Source: Rhodanobacteraceae bacterium
Lineage (GTDB): Bacteria; Pseudomonadota; Gammaproteobacteria; Xanthomonadales; Rhodanobacteraceae
Reading direction: 5' to 3'
Length of the DNA: 64,000 bases
Assembly: GCA_004299705.1 (NCBI GenBank)
Contig: SCQS01000048.1
Span: 62,001 to 126,000, forward strand
Shown here: in pieces, positions 18,043-25,923 of the stretch
Position numbering within the stretch: position 1 is the stretch's first letter
Layout of the letters: each line of letters starts with the position of its first letter
The notes under the pieces: generated by a model
The model's database searches: none
What the model was told of the DNA's origin: nothing
Seen by the model: only the letters and a program-made list of their open reading frames with translations
Position numbers and translations under genes: made by a program

Positions 18043-18966
18043 TCACCGACCGGGTTGCCGTTGCGTGCCGGCTTCCTCATTTCTTCGCGAAGGGCACGAT
18101 TCGGCACGAACGCCTGGCGAACCATGACTTTGCGCGTCGTCGACGGGATCTGCCCCACGCTCGGCAACCGCGCTCCGTACTGTGGAAGTCGATTGCAGCA
18201 AGGCCACCACGCCGACACTGATGCCTCCAAGCACGAGGCCAACCACGGCGCCAAGCAACAAACGCAGGGACCAACCACCGTGGGCAGGCAACAACGACTC
18301 CGCGCACATGTATCCGACCAGCAGGAATGAAAACCCGACGATCAGCCAGCCGACGGCGCGCCTTCGCGCAGCCGCGGCCGTGGCGCTGGCACGCGTAAGC
18401 CGCACCACTGCATGCGCCTCCAGCGTGCAGGTCACGGCCATCGCCAGTGTCAGCACCACGCCCAGCAGCGCTACCCAGCCCGGGCTCGCGGAAGTGCCCG
18501 CCACGTAACCCCACACCGCGGCTTGCGATGCCGGGTCGACGAAGGGCGCGAACACCACGCCTATCAGGAGGATTGCCAGCGGGCTGGAGGAGTCCCCCAG
18601 CGCGCGCGGCAACAGGCGACGCTTGATGCTCGCCGGACGGTAGTCGTTGCTGCCGCGCATCAACTCGCGCAGGTTGGCCACCGCCACCGCAAGCAGGATC
18701 AAGGTCGGCAACCAGGTCGCCAGCACCATGGCCCAGCCCGGCAGGCGCACGATGTCGAGCAGGCCGACAAACGCAATGGCCACCAGCGTGATGATGAAAC
18801 CATGCCCGAGCGCAAACCACAGCCCGCTCGCAGTCGGCCAGCGCCGCTCGGATTCGACCGCACGCAGCGTGACGCTGTTGACGATCGCGATATGTTCCGG
18901 ATCCAGGCCATGGCGCACCCCCAATGCCAGCATCAGGAACAACGCCGTCAGCGTTTCAGCCGTCAT
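18043..18966 (-). CDS. NiCoT-like nickel/cobalt (or zinc) permease
   Basis: This 307-residue protein has about seven or eight hydrophobic helices. The helix-2 type metal signature is RHGLDPEHIAIVNSV, and a second motif is GLWFALGHGFIIT, as in HoxN/NicT-family permeases. The C-terminal 40 residues are polar and probably cytoplasmic. Family members import nickel or cobalt. A Zur box 158 bp upstream and the zur gene just beyond suggest regulation by zinc supply, so zinc uptake is possible (inference). The gene for a CDF transporter follows by 36 bp. Confidence 0.82.
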   Translation of the reverse strand: MTAETLTALFLMLALGVRHGLDPEHIAIVNSVTLRAVESERRWPTASGLWFALGHGFIITLVAIAFVGLLDIVRLPGWAMVLATWLPTLILLAVAVANLRELMRGSNDYRPASIKRRLLPRALGDSSSPLAILLIGVVFAPFVDPASQAAVWGYVAGTSASPGWVALLGVVLTLAMAVTCTLEAHAVVRLTRASATAAAARRRAVGWLIVGFSFLLVGYMCAESLLPAHGGWSLRLLLGAVVGLVLGGISVGVVALLQSTSTVRSAVAERGADPVDDAQSHGSPGVRAESCPSRRNEEAGTQRQPGR

Positions 18967-19123
18967 GCTGCCATCTCGCTCCGCGGGCCACGCCGCACGT
19001 GCACGCTGTCAACGCTATTCGGCAAGGTCGCGGGAACTCACGCATCCCGCTCGCAACTTGCGCGAGGGACTCGCGATGCCAACCGCCGTGCCATTCGGAT
19101 CGAACGCGCTTCATCCGAGGCAT

Positions 19124-19138
19124 TGTAACATTATAACA
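19124..19138 (-). promoter_or_regulatory. Zur box overlapping a TATAAT -10 element
   Basis: On the minus strand, TGTTATAATGTTACA closely follows the gammaproteobacterial Zur consensus (the TGTTATAATATAACA type), and the flank GTGTGA matches it further. The embedded TATAAT (19135-19130) is a perfect -10 hexamer, so bound Zur would block the promoter. The zur gene ends 94 bp upstream. The box lies 158 bp before the NiCoT-like start, leaving a long leader. Zinc control itself is inferred from the match. Confidence 0.75.
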
Positions 19139-19231
19139 TCACACACGGCAGCGAATCGACCGGCCCGTGAGCGGGAATCGTTCATTCAAGACTCCGGAAT
19201 CGGCCCCATTGGCCCGGGCCGGGTGCCCGGT

Positions 19232-19708
19232 TCAGGCCGCGCTGCAACGCCTGCAGACGCCGTGCACTTCCAGGGTCTGGGCCTTGGCGCGGAAGCCGAA
19301 CCCGCGCGCCTGCTGTTCGATCAGCTTGGCAATCGCGCCCTCGTCGCAGACCTCGGTCGCGCTTTCGCACGCGTCGCAAATCAGGAACGGCACCTGGTGC
19401 GCCTCGGCCGGATGCTGACAGAACACGAAGGCGTTGATCGACTGCAGCTTGTGGATGAAGCCGTTCTCGAGCAGGAAATCCAGCGCGCGATACACCGTCG
19501 GCGGCGCCGCGCCGGCATGGCTGTCGCGTAGCGATTCCAGCAAGTCGTAGGCCTTGATCGGTTTGCGCGCGCGCGCGATCAGCACCAGCACCTCGCGCCT
19601 GAGCGGCGTCAGGCGCAGGCCGCGCGACGCACATTCGCGCTCGACCTCGCGCACGATGCCGGCGGCGTCGTGGTGATGGTGGTGCGCGACTTTGGGTGCG
19701 GTGGCCAT
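19232..19708 (-). CDS. zur: Fur-family zinc regulator Zur
   Basis: This 158-residue winged-helix repressor has the DNA-binding half at residues 15-85 (GLRLTPLRREVLVLI, then PPTVYRALDFLLENGFIHKL). The metal domain has the Zur cysteine set: FCQHPAEAHQVPFLICDAC and GVCRRC give two CxxC pairs for structural zinc, and the HQVPFLICD segment is typical of Zur. The N-terminus carries a natural run of five histidines (residues 9-13). It should repress zinc-uptake genes when zinc is plentiful, including the operon behind the box at 19124-19138. Confidence 0.92.
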   Translation of the reverse strand: MATAPKVAHHHHHDAAGIVREVERECASRGLRLTPLRREVLVLIARARKPIKAYDLLESLRDSHAGAAPPTVYRALDFLLENGFIHKLQSINAFVFCQHPAEAHQVPFLICDACESATEVCDEGAIAKLIEQQARGFGFRAKAQTLEVHGVCRRCSAA

Positions 19709-19802
19709 GGCTGCATTCTAGCGCCCGTGTCGGGGTCCACGGACGATACCGATATCAGGCCAGACAGGGCCCATTGCAAGCCGCAAACCCTGTGGCGACC
19801 GC

Positions 19803-20108
19803 CTACGCCGATTCGCGTCGCACGGTCGCGCGCCGATCCAGCCGCCGCCGCGCCGGTCCATAGCGCCCCGGCGGCAGCACCCACAACGCCAACCACGCGA
19901 CCGGACCCACCACCAAACCCAGCACGAGGCTCAAACCGATCCTGCCCCGCCACCAGCCGAGCACGATGCCGATCACGGCGCAGGCAACCGTGAACCATAT
20001 CAATGGCCACCACGGCACCAGCACCAGCAGGTTGTGCAGGATCTTCCAGAACGCGCCTGGTGCGGCCGGGTCGACGCCTTGCAGAGCCTTGTGCAGCAGA
20101 TCGTTCAT
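19803..20108 (-). CDS. Small membrane protein, unknown function
   Basis: This predicted 101-residue protein has two strong hydrophobic segments, at about residues 27-50 (ILHNLLVLVPWWPLIWFTVA...) and 57-77 (IGLSLVLGLVVGPVAWLALW), joined by a short basic loop GWWRGRIG, and an Arg-rich C-terminus that should face the cytoplasm. I do not recognise a family. It lies between zur and a divergent methyltransferase gene. The ATG at 20108 has no strong ribosome site. Coding support is the consistent codon bias and the membrane pattern. Confidence 0.65.
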   Translation of the reverse strand: MNDLLHKALQGVDPAAPGAFWKILHNLLVLVPWWPLIWFTVACAVIGIVLGWWRGRIGLSLVLGLVVGPVAWLALWVLPPGRYGPARRRLDRRATVRRESA

Positions 20109-20281
20109 GGCAATGGCGGGATTCGTGACTCGGAAAAGCGTACAGCGTCAGCGCGCGACCGCGAGGTCAATGCGCCGCGCACGCATCGTTGCCGGACGCC
20201 GTCTTGTTGGGCTCGACCGCAGCGGCAGGCAAAACAAGCCATACTCACACACCTGCCACAGGCCTGCCTGCAACCGATACG

Positions 20282-21175
20282 ATGCAAGATTTCTGCCGCC
20301 GGCTTTACGCGTTATGGATGCGCGAAGGCATCGGCGGCATCATCCGGCACGGATTGCGGCGCCCATCGTTGCGTCAACGCTTCGTGGCGCAGTATGCGCC
20401 CAAGGCGGGTCCGGGACTGGAAATCGGGCCGAGCCACAGTCCGCTGGCGCCCAAAGCCGAGGGGTTCCATGTTGAAATCCTGGACCATGCTTCCGCCCAG
20501 GATCTGCATGAGAAGTACCGAAACGCGGGCGTGAACATCGACCACATCGAGGATGTGGATTTCGTATGGCGGGGCGAGCCGCTTCCCGAAACGATCGGAC
20601 GGCGCGGTTGCTACGACTGGATCATCGCCAGCCACGTCATCGAACACACCCCGGACCTGGTGGGCTTCCTGGTCGACTGCCAGGCCTTGCTGCAAGCGAC
20701 GGGCCGGCTGATCCTGGTCGTCCCGGACAAGCGCTACTGCTTCGATCATTTCCAGAGCCTGACCTCGACCGGCGACGTGCTCGACGCCCACCAGCTCGGC
20801 CGCACCCGTCCCTCGCCCGGACGCGTGTTCGATCACTTCGCCAACGCGGTCGGGAAAGGCCACAACCGCGCCATCTCGTGGCACCGGCATGCACCGGGGG
20901 CGCTGCAACTATTCCACGACAGGGGCAACGCCCGCGATGCCTGGCGCCGCGCGCAGACCGACGACGATTATGTCGACGTGCACAATTGGCGCTTCACCCC
21001 GGAGAGCTTCCGATTGATCATCGACGACCTGCGCGACCTGGGCCTGCTGGAACTCGGCATCACGGACGGACCGACCGGCGCGGCCGGCGAATTCTGCGCC
21101 TGCCTGCAGCGCTGCAGCAGCCGGCCCGGCGATCGCATCGCAAGCCTGGCAGCTATCGAGAAGGCGCAACGCTGA
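20282..21175 (+). CDS. SAM-dependent methyltransferase-like protein
   Basis: This 297-residue protein has a class I methyltransferase layout: a GLEIGPSHSPL loop near residue 44, an acidic residue in VEILDHASAQDLHEKY, and DWIIASHVIEHTPDLVGFL, the motif common to methyltransferase domains beside glycosyltransferases. It ends with RLILVVPDKRYCFDHF. The first glycine motif is degenerate (EIGPS), as in sugar- or polysaccharide-linked methyltransferases. Substrate unknown. I prefer the ATG at 20282, which begins the conserved part. Its stop is followed by a family A repeat. Confidence 0.75.
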   Translation: MQDFCRRLYALWMREGIGGIIRHGLRRPSLRQRFVAQYAPKAGPGLEIGPSHSPLAPKAEGFHVEILDHASAQDLHEKYRNAGVNIDHIEDVDFVWRGEPLPETIGRRGCYDWIIASHVIEHTPDLVGFLVDCQALLQATGRLILVVPDKRYCFDHFQSLTSTGDVLDAHQLGRTRPSPGRVFDHFANAVGKGHNRAISWHRHAPGALQLFHDRGNARDAWRRAQTDDDYVDVHNWRFTPESFRLIIDDLRDLGLLELGITDGPTGAAGEFCACLQRCSSRPGDRIASLAAIEKAQR

Positions 21176-21207
21176 TCCGGCACATCCCAAGGCACTCCGG
21201 CCGTGAC

Positions 21208-21327
21208 ACCCCCTTCCAAAGGAAGGGGGTCGACGCGAAGCGTCGGGGGGATGCTCGCACTCAAGCAACACCCCCAAAGCGCCACGCACGGGCATCCCCC
21301 TCATTCCCCCTTCGCAAGCGAAGGGGG
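21208..21327. repeat. Palindromic repeat family A, copy 2
   Basis: This copy carries the same hairpin series as copy 1. ACCCCCTTCC (21208-21217) pairs with GGAAGGGGGT (21221-21230), then comes a GACGC/GCGTC hairpin (21232-21244), a GGGGGATGC stem paired with GCATCCCCC (ending at 21300), and CCCCCTTCGC (21306-21315) paired with GCGAAGGGGG (21318-21327). Its right end lies inside the 3' end of gltX, on the minus strand, and supplies the gltX stop. Confidence 0.8.
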
Positions 21328-22734
21328 AGGCAAAGCACCCGCGCGCGCGACCGCCTCATCGATGCGCCTGAGCGCCACATCGCGACCGGCGAGATACACC
21401 GTGTCTTCGATCGACGGCGACACCGCGGTACCGGTCATTGCTACGCGCAACGGTTGCGCAACCTTGCCCATGCCGATGCCACGTTCTCCCGCCACTTCAG
21501 CGACCAGTGCGTGGATGGCGGCGGGTTTCCATGTTGGCAAAGCCGCAAGCTTGGCGTGCATCGCGCGCAGCACGTCGGCGGCGCCGCCCCCATGCAGGTG
21601 CTTGACCACCGCCTTGTCATCCCACTTTTCGATCGGCGCGTACCAGATGCGCGCCTGCTCGGCCATCGCCTTCAACGTCTGCACGCGTTCGCGCAGCGCG
21701 ACCACGACTTCTTCCGGTTTCGGGCCTTGCGAAACATCCAGCCCAAGGCGCTCCAGATGCCACGCCAGTTCCTTGCCGAGTTCGCGCGGATCGCCTTCCT
21801 TCAAGTAGTGCTGGTTGAGCCAGCCCAGCTTGGCGAAATCGAAGCGTGCGGCGGAGTGGTTGACGTTCGCGATGTCGAACAGGTCGATCATTTCCTCGAT
21901 CGAGAAAATCTCCTGGTCGCCGTGCGCCCAGCCCAGCCGCACCAGGTAATTCAGGAGTGCGTGCGGCAGATAGCCGTCCTCGCGGTACTGCATCACGCCG
22001 ACCGCACCGTGGCGCTTGGAAAGTTTCTGGCCATCGGGGCCCAGGATCATCGGCAGGTGCGCGAAGGTCGGCACCGTCGCACCCAGCGCCTGATACAGAT
22101 TGATCTGGCGCGGCGTGTTGTTGACGTGATCGTCGCCGCGGATCACCTCGGTGATATGCATGTCGAGGTCGTCCACCACCACCGCGAAGTTGTAGGTGGG
22201 GAATCCATCCGAACGCAACATCACGAAGTCATCGAGTTCGGCGTTGGCCCACTCGACGCGGCCCTTGATCTTGTCCTCGAACACCACGCTGTCGGTTTGC
22301 GGGTTCCTGAAACGCAGCACGCGGTTGGGATCGTCGCGATACGGCAGGTTGGCATCGCGCGCACGGCCGTCGTAGCGTGGTTTCTCGCCGCGCTCCTTCA
22401 TAGCCGCTCGCATCGCGTCCAGTTCCTGCTTCGACTCGTAGGCCCAGTAGGCCTTGCCCGCGTCGTGCAACTCTTGCGCGACTTCGCGATAGCGGTCCAT
22501 GCGCCGGGTCTGGTAGAACGGGCCCTCGTCGGGGTCGAGGCCCAGCCAGTGCATGCCGTCCAGGATCGCCTGTACCGCCGCGTCGGTGGAACGTTCGCGG
22601 TCGGTATCCTCGATGCGCAGGATGAATTGCCCACCGCGATGCCGCGCTTCCAGCCAGCAGTACAGCGCGGTGCGTGCGCCGCCGATGTGCAGGAAACCGG
22701 TGGGGCTCGGCGCGAAGCGGGTGCGGAAGCTCAT
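21301..22734 (-). CDS. gltX: Glutamyl-tRNA synthetase
   Basis: This 477-residue enzyme charges tRNA-Glu with glutamate. Class I signatures are [17 protein letters not shown] (HIGH motif at about 16-19) and KLSKR in [14 protein letters not shown] near residue 250, followed by the helical anticodon-binding domain. The last residues (about PPPSLAKGE) and the stop come from a family A repeat, just as the tail of msrB does. The start at 22734 gives [13 protein letters not shown]. It is divergent from the ABC transporter gene. A second, shorter GluRS-like protein (GluQ) lies at 60578-61486. Confidence 0.97.
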   Translation of the reverse strand: MSFRTRFAPSPTGFLHIGGARTALYCWLEARHRGGQFILRIEDTDRERSTDAAVQAILDGMHWLGLDPDEGPFYQTRRMDRYREVAQELHDAGKAYWAYESKQELDAMRAAMKERGEKPRYDGRARDANLPYRDDPNRVLRFRNPQTDSVVFEDKIKGRVEWANAELDDFVMLRSDGFPTYNFAVVVDDLDMHITEVIRGDDHVNNTPRQINLYQALGATVPTFAHLPMILGPDGQKLSKRHGAVGVMQYREDGYLPHALLNYLVRLGWAHGDQEIFSIEEMIDLFDIANVNHSAARFDFAKLGWLNQHYLKEGDPRELGKELAWHLERLGLDVSQGPKPEEVVVALRERVQTLKAMAEQARIWYAPIEKWDDKAVVKHLHGGGAADVLRAMHAKLAALPTWKPAAIHALVAEVAGERGIGMGKVAQPLRVAMTGTAVSPSIEDTVYLAGRDVALRRIDEAVARAGALPPPSLAKGE

Positions 22735-22786
22735 CGTTCGATCCTGAAGGGGATTCGTATTCTAGCCGCGGCTGGGAAAGCCTTCC

Positions 22787-22856
22787 GACACGGATCAAGG
22801 CGGATGGTCGCGGATACTTTTGGCCGAATCCGGGTTTATCGGTGTTCATCCGCGTC
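22787..22856. repeat. Degenerate repeat related to family E
   Basis: The region between gltX and the ABC transporter starts GACACGGAT (22787-22795) and ends ATCCGCGTC (22848-22856), with several CGGAT and ATCCG words in between. It resembles a decayed copy of the inverted repeat at 58319-58397. The ends match at eight of nine bases. Confidence 0.5.
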
Positions 22857-22909
22857 AAAAGCTGCTTCCGGATCTGGAACCGGCAACGCCGCGCCCCCAT
22901 GATTCCCGC

Positions 22910-24820
22910 ATGACTGATCCCCGGCAACCCGACCCCGTCAAGCCGAAACCGGCGGTGACGCCGCACGCGACCGCCGCGCCACGCAACGAGCATGCGCGCG
23001 CCACGACATCGGAGACGTCGGGCGCGTCGCCGGCGGCCGTGCCCGAGAAAGTCCGTTCCGGCAGCGGCACCCTGCGGGTGTTGGCGATGCTGTGGCCGTA
23101 CATCCGCGGTTTTCCGGTGCGCATGGCGATCGCCGCCGCGCTGCTGGTGATCGCCAAGATGGCGACGGTGTACGTGCCCATGGCGTTCAGCGGCATCGTC
23201 AACCACCTCGATCCCCGCATCGCCGCGCTCACCGTGCCGATCGCGCTGATCGCGCTGTACGGCGTGCTGCGCCTGATCGGCGCGCTGTTCGGGCAACTGC
23301 GCGACACCGTGTTCGAACGCGTCAGCCAGCGGGCGATGCGCGCCTCCGGACTGGACGCATTCCGACACCTGCACAAGCTGTCGCTGCGCTTCCATCTCGA
23401 TCGCCACACAGGTGGCGTCGGCCGTGACATCTCGCGCGGTACCCGCGGCGTGTACAACCTGCTCGGCTGGGTGGTGTTCAACATCCTGCCGACCATCTTC
23501 GAGATTGCGGTAGTGATCGTGTACATGTTGCACAAGCTGGACTGGCGCTATGCGGCCGTCACGCTGGTCACCATGGCCGTGTACATCGCCGCGACCATCT
23601 GGATCACCGAATGGCGCACCGCCGGCGTGCGCGCGATGAATGAAGTCGAGAGCCTTTCCAACGCGCGCGCGGTGGACAGCCTGCTCAACTACGAAACGGT
23701 CAAGTATTTCGGCAACGAGGAATTCGAAGCACGCCGCTACGACGCTGAACTGCGCCGCTACGAAGACGCGGCCGTGAAAACCGAGAGTTCGCTGGCGGTG
23801 TTGAACGGCGCGCAGGCGCTGGTGATCGCGATCGGGGTGACGCTGCTGATGGCGATGGCGGCACAAGGCGTGGTCGCGCACAAGCTGTCGGTCGGCGACA
23901 TCGTGATGGTCAACGGCTGGCTGCTGCAACTGGCCATCCCGCTCAACATGCTGGGCTTTACCTGGCGCCAGATCAAGCAGGGCGTGATCGACATGGAGAA
24001 GATGTTTTCCCTGCTGGACGAGCACGCCGAGATCCGCGACGCGCCGGGTGCCAAACCGCTGGCGATCCGCGGCGGCGAGGTGCGCTTCGAGCATGTATCG
24101 TTCCGCTACAACCCGGATCGCGCGATCCTCGACGACATCGATTTCACGATCCCGCCCGGCAAGACGCTGGCCGTGGTCGGCGAAACCGGCGCGGGCAAAT
24201 CCACCCTGTCGCGCCTGCTGTTCCGTTTCTACGACGTCAGCGGCGGCCGCATCGCCATCGACGGGCAGGACATCCGTGAAGTGACCCAGGAATCCCTGCG
24301 CGCCGCGATCGGCATCGTGCCGCAGGATACGGTGCTGTTCAACGACACCATCTATTACAACATCGCCTACGGCCGTACCGACGCGACGCGCGAGGAAGTC
24401 GAAGCCGCGGCGCGCGCCGCGCACATCCACGACTTCGTGGTGTCGCTGCCGCAAGGCTACGACAGCACGGTGGGCGAGCGCGGCCTGAAACTTTCCGGCG
24501 GCGAAAAGCAGCGCGTCGCCATTGCACGCGCCCTGCTGAAAAAACCGGCCATCCTGGTGTTCGACGAAGCGACTTCGGCGCTCGACACCCGCACCGAAAA
24601 AATCATCCAGGCGGAGCTGGCCGAGATCGCGCGCGGCCGCACCACCCTGATCGTGGCGCACCGTTTGTCCACAATCGTCGATGCCGACCGCATCCTGGTG
24701 CTGGATCATGGCCGGGTGGTTGAAAACGGCACCCACGCCGAACTGCTCGCCCGCGGTGGCCGCTATGCCGCGCTGTGGGCGTTGCAGGCGCGCCAACCCA
24801 GCGAGTCGATCCCGGCCTGA
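22910..24820 (+). CDS. Atm1/HMT1-type ABC transporter
   Basis: This 636-residue half-transporter has a soluble N-terminal extension (about 1-55), a six-helix membrane domain (about 60-350) and an ATPase domain (about 385-620). The latter has Walker A GETGAGKST, the signature LSGGEKQRVA and Walker B ILVFDEATSALD. The LLNYETVKYFGNE motif in the membrane domain is the hallmark of the Atm1/HMT1 group, which exports glutathione-linked compounds for Fe-S assembly or metal detoxification. It works as a homodimer in the inner membrane. ATG 22910 was chosen; upstream sequence is a decayed repeat. Confidence 0.92.
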   Translation: MTDPRQPDPVKPKPAVTPHATAAPRNEHARATTSETSGASPAAVPEKVRSGSGTLRVLAMLWPYIRGFPVRMAIAAALLVIAKMATVYVPMAFSGIVNHLDPRIAALTVPIALIALYGVLRLIGALFGQLRDTVFERVSQRAMRASGLDAFRHLHKLSLRFHLDRHTGGVGRDISRGTRGVYNLLGWVVFNILPTIFEIAVVIVYMLHKLDWRYAAVTLVTMAVYIAATIWITEWRTAGVRAMNEVESLSNARAVDSLLNYETVKYFGNEEFEARRYDAELRRYEDAAVKTESSLAVLNGAQALVIAIGVTLLMAMAAQGVVAHKLSVGDIVMVNGWLLQLAIPLNMLGFTWRQIKQGVIDMEKMFSLLDEHAEIRDAPGAKPLAIRGGEVRFEHVSFRYNPDRAILDDIDFTIPPGKTLAVVGETGAGKSTLSRLLFRFYDVSGGRIAIDGQDIREVTQESLRAAIGIVPQDTVLFNDTIYYNIAYGRTDATREEVEAAARAAHIHDFVVSLPQGYDSTVGERGLKLSGGEKQRVAIARALLKKPAILVFDEATSALDTRTEKIIQAELAEIARGRTTLIVAHRLSTIVDADRILVLDHGRVVENGTHAELLARGGRYAALWALQARQPSESIPA

Positions 24821-25071
24821 TCGTTTGGCGTGTGATCGTTCCCGATCGCGGCACGCCCCCTGCCTTCGTCAGCGGCACCACCCTGCCAACCGGGTTCAGC
24901 GCGGTCATCCCTGCTCCGGCTTTGCCCCCAAGCTGTAACCAATGTTTACCTCACGGCACACGAATTGGCGCTACTCGCTGCCTAAACTGGCACACGTGTT
25001 GCAAAGGTCGCTTCAGGGGCACGTTGATTCCGATTACGGCCACGGCCGGTGGATTCACAAGGTATGCCGCC

Positions 25072-25869
25072 ATGCAAGGTAACCAGGACATGACACTCGA
25101 TTCAGAACAGGGTCTGGCATCCAGCCAGCGCACCACGGCCGCGGGACTGGAAGCTTGGTTGTCCGGCGTGCACGCCGAACCCGCCGCGCTTGAGGCGGGG
25201 GTCGACGCCGACATCGCGCCACCCATCGAAGATGCGTCGTTGCCGCCGGTCGCGCCGATCGTCGACCAGACCGAGGCCGGCGTGGTCGGACCGGTCAATG
25301 CCGCCGAAGCCGTGGCAATGGGCATGGCCACCACCGCACGCAAATTGGTCGGTCCGGATGGCGCGGAACTGGTGATCGATCCGGAACGCCATGCCTATCA
25401 CTTCGAATCCACTTCGCTCAAGCCGCTGCTGGCGATCCTGCAGCAGTCCGCCAAGCAATGGGCGCCGGTTTATTCCGAAGCATTGAACGCCGCCCGCGCC
25501 AGCCACCCGGCACAGCCGCTGGAACGCCTGCTGTGGTTCGCGGGCCTGGTGGCGACACCCGGCATCCTGGGTCGCCAACTCAGCCGCGGCGAGCGTTACA
25601 AGCTCACGCGCTGGCCGGAAACCGAACGCGAGTTTCCCAAGCACTTCCGCATCGCCAAGGAAATGGTGAAGGAACCCGCAACCGCCGATCAGATCGTGGC
25701 GGCTTCGGGCATGCCGTACGAGGAAGTGGTCGACTACATGAATGCCAGCCACGCTGCAGGCCGGCTCGCCGCGGCCTCGACCGAGCAGGCAACCACCGAC
25801 GCGTCACAGCAGGCGTCACGCGGCAGCCGCCTGATGGCACGCTTGAACAAACCGCTGTTCGCGCGCTGA
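25072..25869 (+). CDS. Protein of unknown function
   Basis: This predicted soluble protein of 265 residues was not recognised. Residues 1-75 are acidic and Pro/Ala-rich (probably disordered). A middle region (about 85-190) includes ELVIDPERHAYHFESTSLKPLL and LERLLWFAGLVATPGILGRQLS. The segment PATADQIVAASGMPYEEVVDYMNASHAAGRL near 205-235 looks like a winged-helix fold. An in-frame ATG at 25090 is an alternative start. The gene has its own upstream region of 251 bp and ends in a strong terminator, so it is probably expressed alone. Function unassigned. Confidence 0.7.
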   Translation: MQGNQDMTLDSEQGLASSQRTTAAGLEAWLSGVHAEPAALEAGVDADIAPPIEDASLPPVAPIVDQTEAGVVGPVNAAEAVAMGMATTARKLVGPDGAELVIDPERHAYHFESTSLKPLLAILQQSAKQWAPVYSEALNAARASHPAQPLERLLWFAGLVATPGILGRQLSRGERYKLTRWPETEREFPKHFRIAKEMVKEPATADQIVAASGMPYEEVVDYMNASHAAGRLAAASTEQATTDASQQASRGSRLMARLNKPLFAR

Positions 25870-25894
25870 CCCAACCACCAGCTTGATTCATGAG

Positions 25895-25923
25895 CCGCGC
25901 GGAGCGATCCGCGCGGTTTTTTT
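25895..25923 (+). terminator. Rho-independent terminator
   Basis: CCGCGCGG (25895-25902) pairs with CCGCGCGG (25909-25916) across a 6-nt loop and is followed by seven Ts. It ends the transcript of the unknown gene at 25072-25869. The T run overlaps the stop codon of the convergent copper ATPase gene. Confidence 0.93.

Noticed and set aside
22229..24796. 855-residue minus-strand frame across the ABC transporter
   Set aside because: It is antisense to the Atm1-type gene and then out of frame with gltX; composition is His/Gln/Arg-rich and lacks motifs.
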